64,000 nt of DNA, taken from an uncultured Burkholderiales bacterium (GTDB lineage Bacteria; Pseudomonadota; Gammaproteobacteria; Burkholderiales; Burkholderiaceae_C). The stretch spans positions 25,539 to 89,538 of the forward strand of contig CAIJQQ010000022.1 of the NCBI GenBank assembly GCA_903822825.1, written 5' to 3'. A program made the position numbers and the translations under genes. The notes under the pieces were generated by a model. That model searched no databases and was not told the DNA's origin. It saw only the letters and a list, made by a program, of their open reading frames with translations. Of this stretch, positions 8,504 through 16,989 are shown one piece after another (position 1 is the first letter of the stretch; each line of letters opens with the position of its first letter).

Positions 8504-8917
8504 ATGCGCAGCCTGTTTCATTTCGCTTTCAACGTCACGGACCTGAACGAGGCCCGCCACTTTTATGGCGGCATTCTGGGCTGCCAGGAAGGCCGCAGCA
8601 CCGACACTTGGGTGGACTTTGATTTCTTCAACCACCAGATTTCGCTGCACTTGGGCGAGCCGCTCAAGACGGCCCCCACAGGCCGCGTGGGCGAGCACCT
8701 GGTGCCCATGCCGCATTTCGGTCTGGTCCTGCAAAAGGACGATTGGCAGAGCATGGCCGATCGCCTGCAAGCTGCGGGCGTGCCCTTTGTGATCGAGCCA
8801 CAACTGCGCTTTGCCGGGCAGCCCGGCGAGCAGTGGACGATGTTCTTTTTAGACCCCTTCGGCAACCCCCTGGAAATCAAGGGGCTCGCCTCATTGGACA
8901 CGCTTTACGCCAGCTGA
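8504..8917 (+). CDS. VOC (glyoxalase/bleomycin-resistance fold) family protein
   Basis: This 137-residue single-domain VOC protein has two beta-alpha-beta-beta-beta modules. The first begins HFAFNVTDLNEARHFYGGILGC, with a metal-ligand-type His near the start. The second contains PHFGLVLQKDDW and ends in the typical FLDPFGNPLEIKG, whose Glu is the usual second metal ligand. These features fit a metal-dependent dioxygenase, isomerase or glyoxalase-like enzyme. The substrate is unknown. The gene converges with the FAH-family gene, and the two coding ends overlap by 13 bases. The ATG chosen gives the standard N-terminus. Confidence 0.82.
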   Translation: MRSLFHFAFNVTDLNEARHFYGGILGCQEGRSTDTWVDFDFFNHQISLHLGEPLKTAPTGRVGEHLVPMPHFGLVLQKDDWQSMADRLQAAGVPFVIEPQLRFAGQPGEQWTMFFLDPFGNPLEIKGLASLDTLYAS

Positions 8918-9912
8918 GCGACCTGCTGGTCGATGGCGCCGAACAGGCTCTGGCCGTCCTTGCCTTTCATTTCGATGCGGATGGTGTCGCCGAACTTCAT
9001 GAACTCGGTCTCTGGTTGGCCGTCCAGGATGGTTTCGATCGCGCGTTTTTCGGCAATGCAGCTGTAGCCTTTGGGCCAGTCCTTCTTGCCGTTGACTTCC
9101 ACACCCTTGTTGCTCACCGTGCCGCTGCCCACGATGGCGCCCGCTCTCACATTGCGCGTCTTGCAGATGTGGGCGATGAGCTGGCCAAAGCTGAACGTCA
9201 TCTCGGGGCCCGCGTCGCACAAACCGACCTTGCGGCCATTCCAGGTGGACTGCAGCGTCAGATGCACACGGCCGCCCTGCCAGGCGTCGCCCAGCTCGTC
9301 GGGCGTCACGGCCACGGGGCTGAAGGCGGTGGCGGGTTTGCTCTGCAAGAAACCAAAGCCCTTGCCCAGTTCACCCGGAATCAGGTTGCGCAAACTCACG
9401 TCGTTGGCCAGCATCAAAAGACGCACGGCTTCGATCGCTTCTTCTGGCGTGGCTTGCATGGGCACGTCGCCAGTGATCACTGCGATCTCGGCTTCAAAGT
9501 CGATGCCATACGCTTCGTCGGCGCAGACCACCTGGTCGCACGGCCCCAAAAAGTCGTCGCTGCCGCCCTGGTACATCAAAGGGTCGGTGTAAAAGCTCTC
9601 GGGCACCTCGGAGTTGCGCGCCGCACGGACCAGCTCGACGTGGTTGAGGTAGGCTGAGCCGTCGGCCCACTGGTAGGCGCGGGGCAGCGGGGCCATGCAG
9701 TTTTTCGGATCAAACGGAAAAGCATGGCGCGACTTGCCGTTGTTCAACGTCTGGTAAAGGTCTTCGAGCTGCGGCGACAAGAAGTTCCAGTCGTCCAACA
9801 CCAGCTGTAAGGTGTCCGCGATGCCGGTCGCATAATGGGCGCTGGCCAAGTCGCGCGACACCACCACCAGTTGTCCGTCGCGTGAGCCGTCTTTGTAGGT
9901 CGCCAGTTTCAT
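8905..9912 (-). CDS. Fumarylacetoacetate hydrolase family protein
   Basis: The 335-residue protein has an N-terminal domain (about residues 1-95) and a C-terminal FAH fold. Acidic metal-binding residues lie in YGIDFEAEIAVITGDV (about residue 145), and a catalytic-loop-like GSGTVSNKG lies near residue 257. FAH-fold enzymes hydrolyse or decarboxylate beta-diketo acids at the end of aromatic catabolic routes. It diverges from an iclR-type gene with a palindrome in the 102-base gap, the usual arrangement for a regulator and its target. No ring-cleavage gene is adjacent, so the substrate is unassigned. Its last 13 bases overlap the convergent VOC gene. Confidence 0.87.
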   Translation of the reverse strand: MKLATYKDGSRDGQLVVVSRDLASAHYATGIADTLQLVLDDWNFLSPQLEDLYQTLNNGKSRHAFPFDPKNCMAPLPRAYQWADGSAYLNHVELVRAARNSEVPESFYTDPLMYQGGSDDFLGPCDQVVCADEAYGIDFEAEIAVITGDVPMQATPEEAIEAVRLLMLANDVSLRNLIPGELGKGFGFLQSKPATAFSPVAVTPDELGDAWQGGRVHLTLQSTWNGRKVGLCDAGPEMTFSFGQLIAHICKTRNVRAGAIVGSGTVSNKGVEVNGKKDWPKGYSCIAEKRAIETILDGQPETEFMKFGDTIRIEMKGKDGQSLFGAIDQQVAQLA

Positions 9913-9980
9913 GATGCTTGTGTCTCTTCAAGGTTCGATCCGCTACAGTGTGCCGCAGATGAAATTACGCATTGGTAAAC

Positions 9981-9996
9981 TCGTTTAACTAAACGA
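9981..9996. promoter_or_regulatory. Palindromic operator candidate between FAH and iclR genes
   Basis: A perfect inverted repeat, TCGTTTA-AC-TAAACGA, lies in the 102-base divergent region, ending 18 bases before the iclR start codon. IclR-family proteins bind short palindromes of this size in such gaps. Binding by the adjacent regulator and control of the FAH gene are inferred from position. Confidence 0.5.
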
Positions 9997-10014
9997 AAAT
10001 CCATTTTAGACCCA

Positions 10015-10833
10015 ATGGCCACCTCAAGCCCCCACCCACAAGACAAGACACGCGCTGGCATCCAGTCGGTCGAGGTCGGATTTGCGCTGCTCGACGTGCT
10101 CGCTCAGGCACCCGGCCCGCTGATGCTGCGCGACCTTGCCGCAGCCGCCGACATGAGCGCGGCCAAAGCGCACCGCTATCTGGTGAGCTTTCAGCGTCTG
10201 GGCTTGGTGGTTCAAGACGGCGGCAACACCCGTTACGAGCTCGGGCCCGCCACCTTGCGTTTGGGACTGGCCACACTGTCGCGCTTGGACGCGGTCAAGA
10301 TGGCCCGCGAACGGCTTCCCGCCCTGATGGAGCAAACCGGCCACACCTTGGCGCTGGCCGTTTGGGGCAACCGGGGGCCGACGCTCGTGCACTGGCAAGA
10401 ATCCCCACTGGCGGTGCCAGTGAACCTGCGCCTGGGAGATGTGATGCCCATGCTGAGCTCGGCCACGGGCCGCTGTTTTGCTGCATTCATGGGGCACGGC
10501 ATCGGCGTGGATCAGGCCCGCGCCATGATCGAGGCCGAAATGGCCCAGGCCCGCAAAGCCGGCCGTCACGATGTACCCCACACGCCAGCGCAGCTGGATG
10601 CACTGATGCGCGAGTTGCGCACGCAAGGCATGGGGCGTGTCGACAATGTGTTGCTGCCCGGCATCTCGGGCTTTTGCGCCCCGGTGTTCGACGCCGATGG
10701 GCATTTGGCGCTGGGCGTGGTGTCCTTGGGCTCCTCGGCCACGTTTTCGACCGACTGGAACGGCCCGCTGGCACAAGCCCTCAAAAGCATGTCCAAGCAA
10801 CTGTCTGCCGATCTGGGCTGGAACGGCCAATAA
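10015..10833 (+). CDS. IclR family transcriptional regulator
   Basis: This 272-residue regulator has an N-terminal winged helix-turn-helix (about residues 15-75: GIQSVEVGFALLDVL, DLAAAADMSAAKAHRYL, YELGPA). A C-terminal IclR effector-binding domain follows, with the family marks HTLALAVWG, MPMLSSATGRCFAAFM and a late GISGFCAPVFD segment. It is transcribed away from the FAH hydrolase gene, which is the probable target. The downstream DUF3108 gene starts 24 bases after its stop and may be co-transcribed by read-through. Effector and mode (repressor or activator) cannot be told from sequence. Confidence 0.9.
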   Translation: MATSSPHPQDKTRAGIQSVEVGFALLDVLAQAPGPLMLRDLAAAADMSAAKAHRYLVSFQRLGLVVQDGGNTRYELGPATLRLGLATLSRLDAVKMARERLPALMEQTGHTLALAVWGNRGPTLVHWQESPLAVPVNLRLGDVMPMLSSATGRCFAAFMGHGIGVDQARAMIEAEMAQARKAGRHDVPHTPAQLDALMRELRTQGMGRVDNVLLPGISGFCAPVFDADGHLALGVVSLGSSATFSTDWNGPLAQALKSMSKQLSADLGWNGQ

Positions 10834-10857
10834 CTTCGCCCAAGACGCGACACACGC

Positions 10858-11991
10858 ATGAGCCACCCCACAGGCACACACGACCCAACAGGCCCCTCAC
10901 GGCGCACGCTGTGGGTCTTGGCGCTCGCGGTCGCGCTGGTGCATCTGGCCTTGCTGCTGGGCGTGACTGGCACACTCGACTGGCGCCTGCAGCCCAACAC
11001 CGCAGCGGTGGCGGTGCCCTTGAAAACACGCATGATTTCGCCGCCCGAAGCTCCAGCTGTGCGCCCGGCAACGGCCCAAGCACCCCCAAGCCCGGTGCGC
11101 CGCACGGCGCCCCTTGCAGAGCCGCGCGACTCAGAATCAACGAACGAAACCACAACGGCCCAAGCCCCTGCACCAGTCGAGCCCGCTGCGTCAGAGCCGG
11201 TCAGTGCTGTCGCCAGTGCAGCGCCTGCGGCATCTGCACCGGTTGAAGCGCCTGCACAGGCGTCGACCACGCCAGCCACAGCCAGCTGGCCCACCATGGC
11301 ACTGGGGGCTTTGCCGCCGTCCAGCTTGGCGCGCTACGAGCTGACGGGCATGGACAAAGGCTTCACCTATTACGCCAATGGCGAGTTGCGCTGGCAACAC
11401 AATCCTCAGGCCTACGCCTTGACCTTGACTGTCAAGGCCTTCCTGATCGGCAGCCGCAACTGGCGCAGTACGGGATTGATCGACGGCTCGGGCCTGTCAC
11501 CCCTCAAATTTTCAGACACCTGGCGGGGCGAGCGCGCATCCCACTTTGACCGCGAGCAAAAGCGCATCGTGTTCAGCGGCAATGCCCCTGTGGCAACCTT
11601 GCAGCCCGGTGCGCAAGACCAGATCAGCCTTTACATGCAGCTCGCTGGCGCCATGGCGGGCGACCCCGAGCGTTACCCGGCAGGAACCCGACTGCAGGTG
11701 CAAACAGCCACGCTGCGTGACGCTGTGCCCTGGCTGTTGGTCATGGCAGGCCAAGAGCCCCTGGACGTGGCGGGCCAAACCATGACAACCACCAAGTGGG
11801 TCTGCCAGCCCCGCAGCCAGTACGACGCCAAAGTGGAGATCTGGCTGTCACCTCGCCACGCCTGGATGCCAGCCCGCATTCGCATCACCCAGGTCAGCGG
11901 CAGCTTCATTGACTTGACCCTGCGCACCATGGAGCCGCTGCCCTCTCTGCCAGTGGACAGTTCGGTTGGCGAAAAAACCACAAGCTCTTGA
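10858..11991 (+). CDS. DUF3108 domain-containing membrane-anchored protein
   Basis: The 377-residue protein has one N-terminal transmembrane or signal helix (about residues 19-40). An Ala/Pro/Glu/Ser-rich low-complexity linker follows to residue ~140, and the C-terminal DUF3108 domain spans about 145-365 (YELTGMDKGFTYYANGELRW, WRSTGLIDGSGLSPLKFSD, RQPR-like WVCQPRSQYDAKVEIWLSP). DUF3108 proteins are predicted periplasmic beta-rich proteins of unknown role, often near nucleotide-metabolism genes in Burkholderiales. Topology suggests a periplasmic domain held at the inner membrane by a long flexible tether. Confidence 0.8.
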   Translation: MSHPTGTHDPTGPSRRTLWVLALAVALVHLALLLGVTGTLDWRLQPNTAAVAVPLKTRMISPPEAPAVRPATAQAPPSPVRRTAPLAEPRDSESTNETTTAQAPAPVEPAASEPVSAVASAAPAASAPVEAPAQASTTPATASWPTMALGALPPSSLARYELTGMDKGFTYYANGELRWQHNPQAYALTLTVKAFLIGSRNWRSTGLIDGSGLSPLKFSDTWRGERASHFDREQKRIVFSGNAPVATLQPGAQDQISLYMQLAGAMAGDPERYPAGTRLQVQTATLRDAVPWLLVMAGQEPLDVAGQTMTTTKWVCQPRSQYDAKVEIWLSPRHAWMPARIRITQVSGSFIDLTLRTMEPLPSLPVDSSVGEKTTSS

Positions 11992-12042
11992 ATTTGTCAT
12001 GCCCATGCCCACATGTGAGTCTTGTTAAGCGAGAATGAATCC

Positions 12043-12324
12043 ATGAACCTGCTGTACGAATCTGACGCTTTCGCCGTGATGCATGTGTTGGCCAATGCCT
12101 CTGAGAGCGACGCGTCTGCGCCCAGCAAACCCAAGCTGGAACGCCACGGTTTTGAAATCGTCGACAAGCGCTCGGGCAAAGAGGTGTACCTCGACGGCTC
12201 CTGGGCCGAGATGTTCCAACAAAAGATCCAAGTCTGGCAGCAGCACACCCCCACGCAAGAAGAAGTCGAAGACACGCTCGACGGCTACGTGGGATTGGCG
12301 CAGCAGCCTGTGGTCGTTCACTGA
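12043..12324 (+). CDS. DUF3567 family small protein
   Basis: This 93-residue cytosolic protein matches DUF3567, a family restricted to Burkholderiales. The pattern is MNLLYESDAFAVMHV at the start, HGFEIVDKRSGKEVYLDGSWAEMFQ in the middle and an acidic C-terminal helix (TQEEVEDTLDGY). Function is unknown. I chose the ATG rather than a TTG 21 bases upstream, because the family starts with MNLLY. It stands 51 bases after the DUF3108 gene and converges with the AbrB permease gene, with 27 bases between stops. Confidence 0.82.
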   Translation: MNLLYESDAFAVMHVLANASESDASAPSKPKLERHGFEIVDKRSGKEVYLDGSWAEMFQQKIQVWQQHTPTQEEVEDTLDGYVGLAQQPVVVH

Positions 12325-12351
12325 GTTGCACGCCTTTGGGCCTGCCCAGGC

Positions 12352-13440
12352 TCAGACGGCAGCGATGCGGCGCTCTTCGAGCCTGAACAAAGGCCCCACC
12401 AGCAGCAGCACCGCCACCAAGCGGCTGACCTGAAACGCCGTCACCACCGGCACCCCCAACTGCAGCACCTTGGCCGTGATGGCCATCTCGGCAATGCCCC
12501 CGGGCGACGTGCCCAGGGAAAGCGTGGCCACGTGCAAATCGGTTCCCCAAGACAGCGCCCAAGCAAACAGCCCTGAGCACAGCATCATGGCCAGCGTGCC
12601 GACCGCCACCGACAGCAGCCACTGTGGCGCGGTGTGGATGAAATCCTTGCGAAACTTCACCCCCAGGCTCACGCCAATGACGAGCTGCGCCGCATTGGTC
12701 AGCCCTTGCGGAATGGCCGACCACTGCAGCCCCAAGAGCGTCACGGCCATCGACGCCAGCAGCGCACCCATGAACCACGGGTTGGCGCGGCGCATCGCAA
12801 GCAGGAGCAAAGCCCCTGCACCCGAGGCCAGCGCCAGCCACAAGAGGCCTGGCCACTGGGGCGTTCGGTTGACCATGCGCAGGGTTTCGTCCACATGCAA
12901 GCCCCAATGCGCCTGCGCCCATTGCATGGCAAAAGGCACGCTGAGCACCACCATCAGCAAGCGCAAGGTGTGCGATGCCGCCACCAAGTCGGTGCGGGCG
13001 CCTGAGCGTTCGGACAGCAGCGTCATCTCGGACGCGCCGCCAATGGCGCTCGCAAAATAAGTCGTGGCCCGCAGGGCATGCGGGCTCAGCTGACCCAAGT
13101 CAACGCGGTGTTGCCGCTGCAGCCAGATGCCAAAGGCATAGCCCTGCGCCAGCGCCCAAACCACGCCCAAGAGCACTGCCCACCAGAGGTTCATGACCAG
13201 CGCCCCGACTTGCGGCGTGAAGTACAAACCGAGCGCCGCACCAATCACCCACTGCCCGGCGTTGCGCAACAGGTCCGAGCTGCGGGTGGGCAGCCCCAGG
13301 ACGGAGGTGAGTGCCGTGACGACCAAAGGCCCCAGCATCCAGGGCAGTGGCGTGTGCAGCCACAGGCACAACTGCACCGCCAGCCAAGCGGCCAGCAAAG
13401 TCAGCGCGATGGGTGCAAAGGCTTGTCGTTCCGGTTTCAT
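12352..13440 (-). CDS. AbrB family integral membrane protein (probable transporter)
   Basis: This 362-residue, very hydrophobic protein has about ten predicted membrane segments arranged as two related halves, the signature of the membrane AbrB duplication family. Conserved pieces are PWMLGPLVVTAL in the first half, GGASEMTLL at the mid-membrane loop and GTSPGGIAEMAITAK in the second half. The paired G-x-S/G-E-M loops resemble re-entrant substrate sites. Substrate is unknown; members are sometimes labelled ammonia-monooxygenase-like, which is misleading. It starts at an ATG giving MKPERQ. It lies downstream of the aminotransferase gene on the same strand, separated by a REP doublet. Confidence 0.83.
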   Translation of the reverse strand: MKPERQAFAPIALTLLAAWLAVQLCLWLHTPLPWMLGPLVVTALTSVLGLPTRSSDLLRNAGQWVIGAALGLYFTPQVGALVMNLWWAVLLGVVWALAQGYAFGIWLQRQHRVDLGQLSPHALRATTYFASAIGGASEMTLLSERSGARTDLVAASHTLRLLMVVLSVPFAMQWAQAHWGLHVDETLRMVNRTPQWPGLLWLALASGAGALLLLAMRRANPWFMGALLASMAVTLLGLQWSAIPQGLTNAAQLVIGVSLGVKFRKDFIHTAPQWLLSVAVGTLAMMLCSGLFAWALSWGTDLHVATLSLGTSPGGIAEMAITAKVLQLGVPVVTAFQVSRLVAVLLLVGPLFRLEERRIAAV

Positions 13441-13482
13441 GAATTGTCGGTGTGGGACTTGCCATGGGCTTTGGCGGGCATG

Positions 13483-13556
13483 GTGGGAGCCCCGCACTCG
13501 GGGCGATGGCTCTGGGTCTGCGCACGCCCTGTCGCGGCGAGGGCGCCGCTCACACA
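13483..13556. repeat. REP doublet (REPIN-like), copy 1
   Basis: A forward unit GTGGGAGCCCCG (13483 on; stem CCCCG/CGGGG) is followed after about 20 bases by an inverted unit, GGGCGCCGCTCACACA. The two units face each other as in REPINs. It sits between two same-strand genes. Confidence 0.7.
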
Positions 13557-13580
13557 AAGGAAGCGGTGCCCAACCGTGCC

Positions 13581-14915
13581 TCAGGCATGCCGCCGGATGC
13601 TGTCGGCCAGGGTCTGCACGATCTGGTCGATGTGGCTGTTGTCCACAATGTAGGGCGGGCAAATCACCAGGTTGTCGCCCGCCGCGCGCACCCACACCCC
13701 ATGGTGGAAGCAGTCGAGCATGACGTCGTAACCGCGCTTGCCGGGCGAGCCTGCCACCGGGGCCAACTCGACAGCGCCAGCCAAGCCCAATGTGCGGATG
13801 CTGACGACATTCGGCAAACCCTTGAACGTCGCGTGCATGGCGTCGCCGAGCACACGGCCTTGCTGCCCTGCGCGGGCGATCAGGTTTTCTTCCTTCATCA
13901 AGTCCAGCGTGGCGATGGCTGCGGCGCAGGCCACGGGGTGGCCGGAGTAGGTGTAGCCATGGAAGAACTCGATCGCGTGATCGGGCGCATTGGCGTTCAT
14001 CATCGCGTCGTAAATGAAGTCGCGACAGATCACCCCGCCCAGCGGAATGACGCCGTTGGTCACCGCCTTGGCGAAGTTCAGCATGTCGGGCACCACGCCA
14101 TAAAAATCGGCACCGAAGTTCACGCCCAGACGGCCAAAGCCGGTGATGACCTCGTCAAAAATCAGCAAGATGCCGTGCTTGTCGCAAATCTCGCGCAAGC
14201 GCTTCACATAGCCTTGTGGGGGGAGGTACCAGCCTGCGCTGCCCGCAATGGGCTCGACGATCACGGCCGCCACGTTACTGGGGTCGTGCAGCACCAAGAT
14301 GCGGTTTTCCAGCTCCAGCAGCGGGTCCTCGGCCCACACGGGTTCCTCGTGGTGGATGTAGGCGTGGTTCACCGGATCGTGAATAAAGCGCATGTGGTCG
14401 ACACGCGGCAGCAGCTGCGCGCCATACACCTTGCGGTTGGCGGGCAGGCCGCCCACGCTCATGCCGCCAAAGTTGACCCCGTGGTAGCCCTTTTCGCGGC
14501 CAATGAACACGTTGCGGTGGCCCTCGCCCCGGGCGCGGTGGTAGGCCAGCGCCACTTTCAAAGACGTGTCAGCGGCTTCAGAGCCAGAGTTGCAAAACAG
14601 CACCTTGTTCAGGTCGCCGGGGGCCATGGCTGCGATCATCTCTGCGGCCTTGAAGGCTTGGTCGTTGCTGGCCTGAAAAGCCGTGGCGTAGTCCAGCGTA
14701 TCGAGCTGCTTTTTGATGGCTTCGTTGATCGGCTTGCGGTTGTGGCCCGCGCCCACGCACCAGAGACTGGAGATGCCGTCGATGACTTTTTTGCCATCGT
14801 GCGTGGTGAAATGCATGCCGTCAGCCGCCACAAACACGCGTGGATCTTTGCGGAAACTGCGGTTGGGCGTGAAAGGCAACCACTGGTTGTCCATGTTGAA
14901 GTTGTGATCTGCCAA
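13581..14915 (-). CDS. Omega-amino acid:pyruvate aminotransferase (class III)
   Basis: The 444-residue class III PLP aminotransferase is closest to beta-alanine/omega-amino acid:pyruvate enzymes. Signatures are FCNSGSEAADTSLK (PLP phosphate loop), GREKGYHGVNFGGMSVGG, the DEVITGFGRLG motif with the cofactor-binding Asp, and NFAKAVTNG containing the Schiff-base Lys. These enzymes move an amino group from an omega-amino acid or amine to pyruvate. The TTG at 14915 has AGGAG seven bases upstream and gives the homologous start MADHNFNMDNQW, so I prefer it over the ATG at 14894. It diverges from purU. Confidence 0.87.
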   Translation of the reverse strand: MADHNFNMDNQWLPFTPNRSFRKDPRVFVAADGMHFTTHDGKKVIDGISSLWCVGAGHNRKPINEAIKKQLDTLDYATAFQASNDQAFKAAEMIAAMAPGDLNKVLFCNSGSEAADTSLKVALAYHRARGEGHRNVFIGREKGYHGVNFGGMSVGGLPANRKVYGAQLLPRVDHMRFIHDPVNHAYIHHEEPVWAEDPLLELENRILVLHDPSNVAAVIVEPIAGSAGWYLPPQGYVKRLREICDKHGILLIFDEVITGFGRLGVNFGADFYGVVPDMLNFAKAVTNGVIPLGGVICRDFIYDAMMNANAPDHAIEFFHGYTYSGHPVACAAAIATLDLMKEENLIARAGQQGRVLGDAMHATFKGLPNVVSIRTLGLAGAVELAPVAGSPGKRGYDVMLDCFHHGVWVRAAGDNLVICPPYIVDNSHIDQIVQTLADSIRRHA

Positions 14916-15055
14916 GGCGCGGCTCCTGTCGGTTTGAGGCACAAAGCAGCAGTTTAAGCCCGCCTGCGCCCTCCAGCCGCGCCCCAGGTGACAACAAGAG
15001 GCTGTCTTTACAATACAAGCCCGATACGCACCTCGTTTTTGCGCCCCCATTCGAC

Positions 15056-15904
15056 ATGACCACGACTTACATCCTCACGCTCTCCTGCCCTGACCGCACC
15101 GGCATCGTGCATGCCGTTTCGGGCTTTTTGCTGGAGCGCGGTGGCAACATCGAAGAAGCAGCCCAGTACAGCGACCCGGGCACCGGCCTGTTTTTCATGC
15201 GGGTGCAGTTTGCGTGTGAGCAGATCGGGGGCGATGCCCTGCGGGCGCAGCTGGGTGAGCTGGCGCAATCTTTCCAGATGCAGTGGCACCTGCACACCAC
15301 GGCCCAGCCCGTGCGCACTGTGATCATGGTCAGCAAGGAAGGCCATTGTCTGAACGACCTGCTGTTCCGCTGGAAGTCGGGCCTGCTGCCGCTGGACATC
15401 CGCGCCATCGTGAGCAACCACCGCGAGTTCTATCAGCTGGCGGCCAGCTACAACGTGCCGTTTCACCACATCCCAGTGTCCAAAGACAACAAGGCGCAGG
15501 TCGAAGCCAAACAGTTCGAAATCATCCAGGCTGAAGGGGCTGAGTTGGTGGTGTTGGCGCGCTACATGCAGATCCTGTCGGATGACCTGTGCCGCAAGCT
15601 CTCGGGCCGTGCCATCAACATCCACCACAGCTTTTTGCCCAGCTTCAAGGGGGCCAAACCTTACTACCAGGCGCATGACCGGGGCGTGAAACTGATCGGC
15701 GCCACTGCCCACTACGTGACGGCTGACCTGGACGAAGGCCCGATCATCGAGCAGGACGTGGCCCGCGTGGACCACAGCAAGACCGTAGAAGACCTCACCA
15801 CCATTGGTCGCGACACCGAGAGCCAAGTCCTGGCCCGCGCCGTCAAGTGGCACAGCGAGCACCGCGTGCTGCTCAACGGTCACAAGACAGTGATCTTCAA
15901 GTGA
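15056..15904 (+). CDS. purU: Formyltetrahydrofolate deformylase
   Basis: This 282-residue protein has the PurU layout: an N-terminal ACT domain (about 1-85, starting TTTYILTLSCPDRTGIVHAV) and a C-terminal formyltransferase fold. Catalytic Asn, His and Asp are visible in NIHHSFLPSFKGAKPYYQA and ATAHYVTADLDEGPIIEQD. PurU hydrolyses 10-formyl-THF to formate and THF, balancing one-carbon units and supplying formate for PurT-type purine synthesis. The length matches the E. coli enzyme (280). Its TGA overlaps the ATG of the LysR gene (TGATG), so the two are translationally coupled. Confidence 0.95.
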   Translation: MTTTYILTLSCPDRTGIVHAVSGFLLERGGNIEEAAQYSDPGTGLFFMRVQFACEQIGGDALRAQLGELAQSFQMQWHLHTTAQPVRTVIMVSKEGHCLNDLLFRWKSGLLPLDIRAIVSNHREFYQLAASYNVPFHHIPVSKDNKAQVEAKQFEIIQAEGAELVVLARYMQILSDDLCRKLSGRAINIHHSFLPSFKGAKPYYQAHDRGVKLIGATAHYVTADLDEGPIIEQDVARVDHSKTVEDLTTIGRDTESQVLARAVKWHSEHRVLLNGHKTVIFK

Positions 15905-16779
15905 TGTCCGTCGCATCCCGCATCCCGCCCATCCAGTGCCTGCAGACCTTTGAGGCCTTGGCGCGACTGCGCAGCGTGACGCAAGCGGCCGACGAGCTGT
16001 TCGTCACGCCCAGCGCGGTGAGCCACCGGGTCAAGCAGCTCGAACAGATCATCGGCACCAAGCTCTTTGGCCGTGCTGATTTTTCGCTCACGGTGGAGGG
16101 CAGCGAGTACTTGGCCCATGTGCGCGAAGGCCTGCATTCGCTGCAACGCTTTCCCAGCGCCAACAACAGCCAAGGCCGCCGCAAACTGCGTGTGGCCGTG
16201 ACGCCCACCTTTGCCCGCTCGATCCTGATGCCCCGGCTCAAGCAGTTTCTGGAGGCCTACCCCGAGATCGACATCACGCTGCAAGTGAGCATTCCACTCT
16301 TGGACGTGGTGGCCGAAGAGGCCGACCTGACGATCCGCTTTGGCACCGGGCGCTACGCCGATGTGGAGCACCTGTGCCTGACCAAGGACGAGGTCACACC
16401 GTTGGCATCACCCGCGTGGATACGAGAAAACGGCCCCTTCAGTAGCCCGCAAGAGCTGGAAGGCCTGGCCCTGCTGCGCAGTCCGCTGGAGCCCTGGCGC
16501 ACCTGGTTTGCGGCCAACGACCTGGACTGGCCCGAGCCGATGGAAGGCTCGTCCTTCAACGACATTGGCCTGATGTGCGACGCCGCCGCACTGGGCTTGG
16601 GCGTGGCGCTGGTGCGGCTCAAACTGGGCGCACCCTGGCTCGAAAACGGCCAGCTCGTGCGCCTGTTTGACCGCAACGTGCCCAGCCCCCATGCCCACTA
16701 CCTGTGCTGGCGCACCGGCACCATGGAGCGCTGGGAGTGCTCGACCTTTGCCGACTGGCTCAAGAGCGCGCTGGCCTGA
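15904..16779 (+). CDS. LysR family transcriptional regulator (GcvA-like)
   Basis: The 291-residue LysR protein has an N-terminal winged helix (about residues 8-70: LQTFEALARLRSVTQAADELFVTPSAVSHRVKQLE, broken here only by the usual positions). A periplasmic-binding-protein-like effector domain follows from ~95, starting RRKLRVAVTPTFARS. The helix sequence and the SVTQAADELFVT pattern resemble the GcvA branch. Coupling to purU through a one-base TGATG overlap suggests a link to one-carbon or glycine metabolism. Control of the downstream GlcD-like gene, past a REP doublet, is also possible. The target is not shown by the sequence. Confidence 0.87.
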   Translation: MSVASRIPPIQCLQTFEALARLRSVTQAADELFVTPSAVSHRVKQLEQIIGTKLFGRADFSLTVEGSEYLAHVREGLHSLQRFPSANNSQGRRKLRVAVTPTFARSILMPRLKQFLEAYPEIDITLQVSIPLLDVVAEEADLTIRFGTGRYADVEHLCLTKDEVTPLASPAWIRENGPFSSPQELEGLALLRSPLEPWRTWFAANDLDWPEPMEGSSFNDIGLMCDAAALGLGVALVRLKLGAPWLENGQLVRLFDRNVPSPHAHYLCWRTGTMERWECSTFADWLKSALA

Positions 16780-16790
16780 AGCCCCCTGCT

Positions 16791-16864
16791 GTAGGAGCGG
16801 CGCCCCCGCCGCGACAGGGCCTCAACGGCCCGCAGGCATTCGCCCCGAGGGCGGGGCTCCCACA
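16791..16864. repeat. REP doublet (REPIN-like), copy 2
   Basis: The forward unit begins GTAGGAGCGGCGCCCCCGCC (16791). The inverted unit GAGGGCGGGGCTCCCACA ends at 16864. The two arms use different stems (GCGGC/GCCGC versus CCCCG-type). It lies between the LysR gene and the GlcD-like gene. Confidence 0.75.
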
Positions 16865-16989
16865 TTTCACCCTCCGCGATGGCCCACCCCAGCGGGTGCG
16901 TGCAAATTCACACGTCAGTCAAAGATTCTTCAGCCCCGCGCCAGGGGCTTGCGCTTACAGTTGGGTATTCCTTCAAGGTTTTGATTGTC

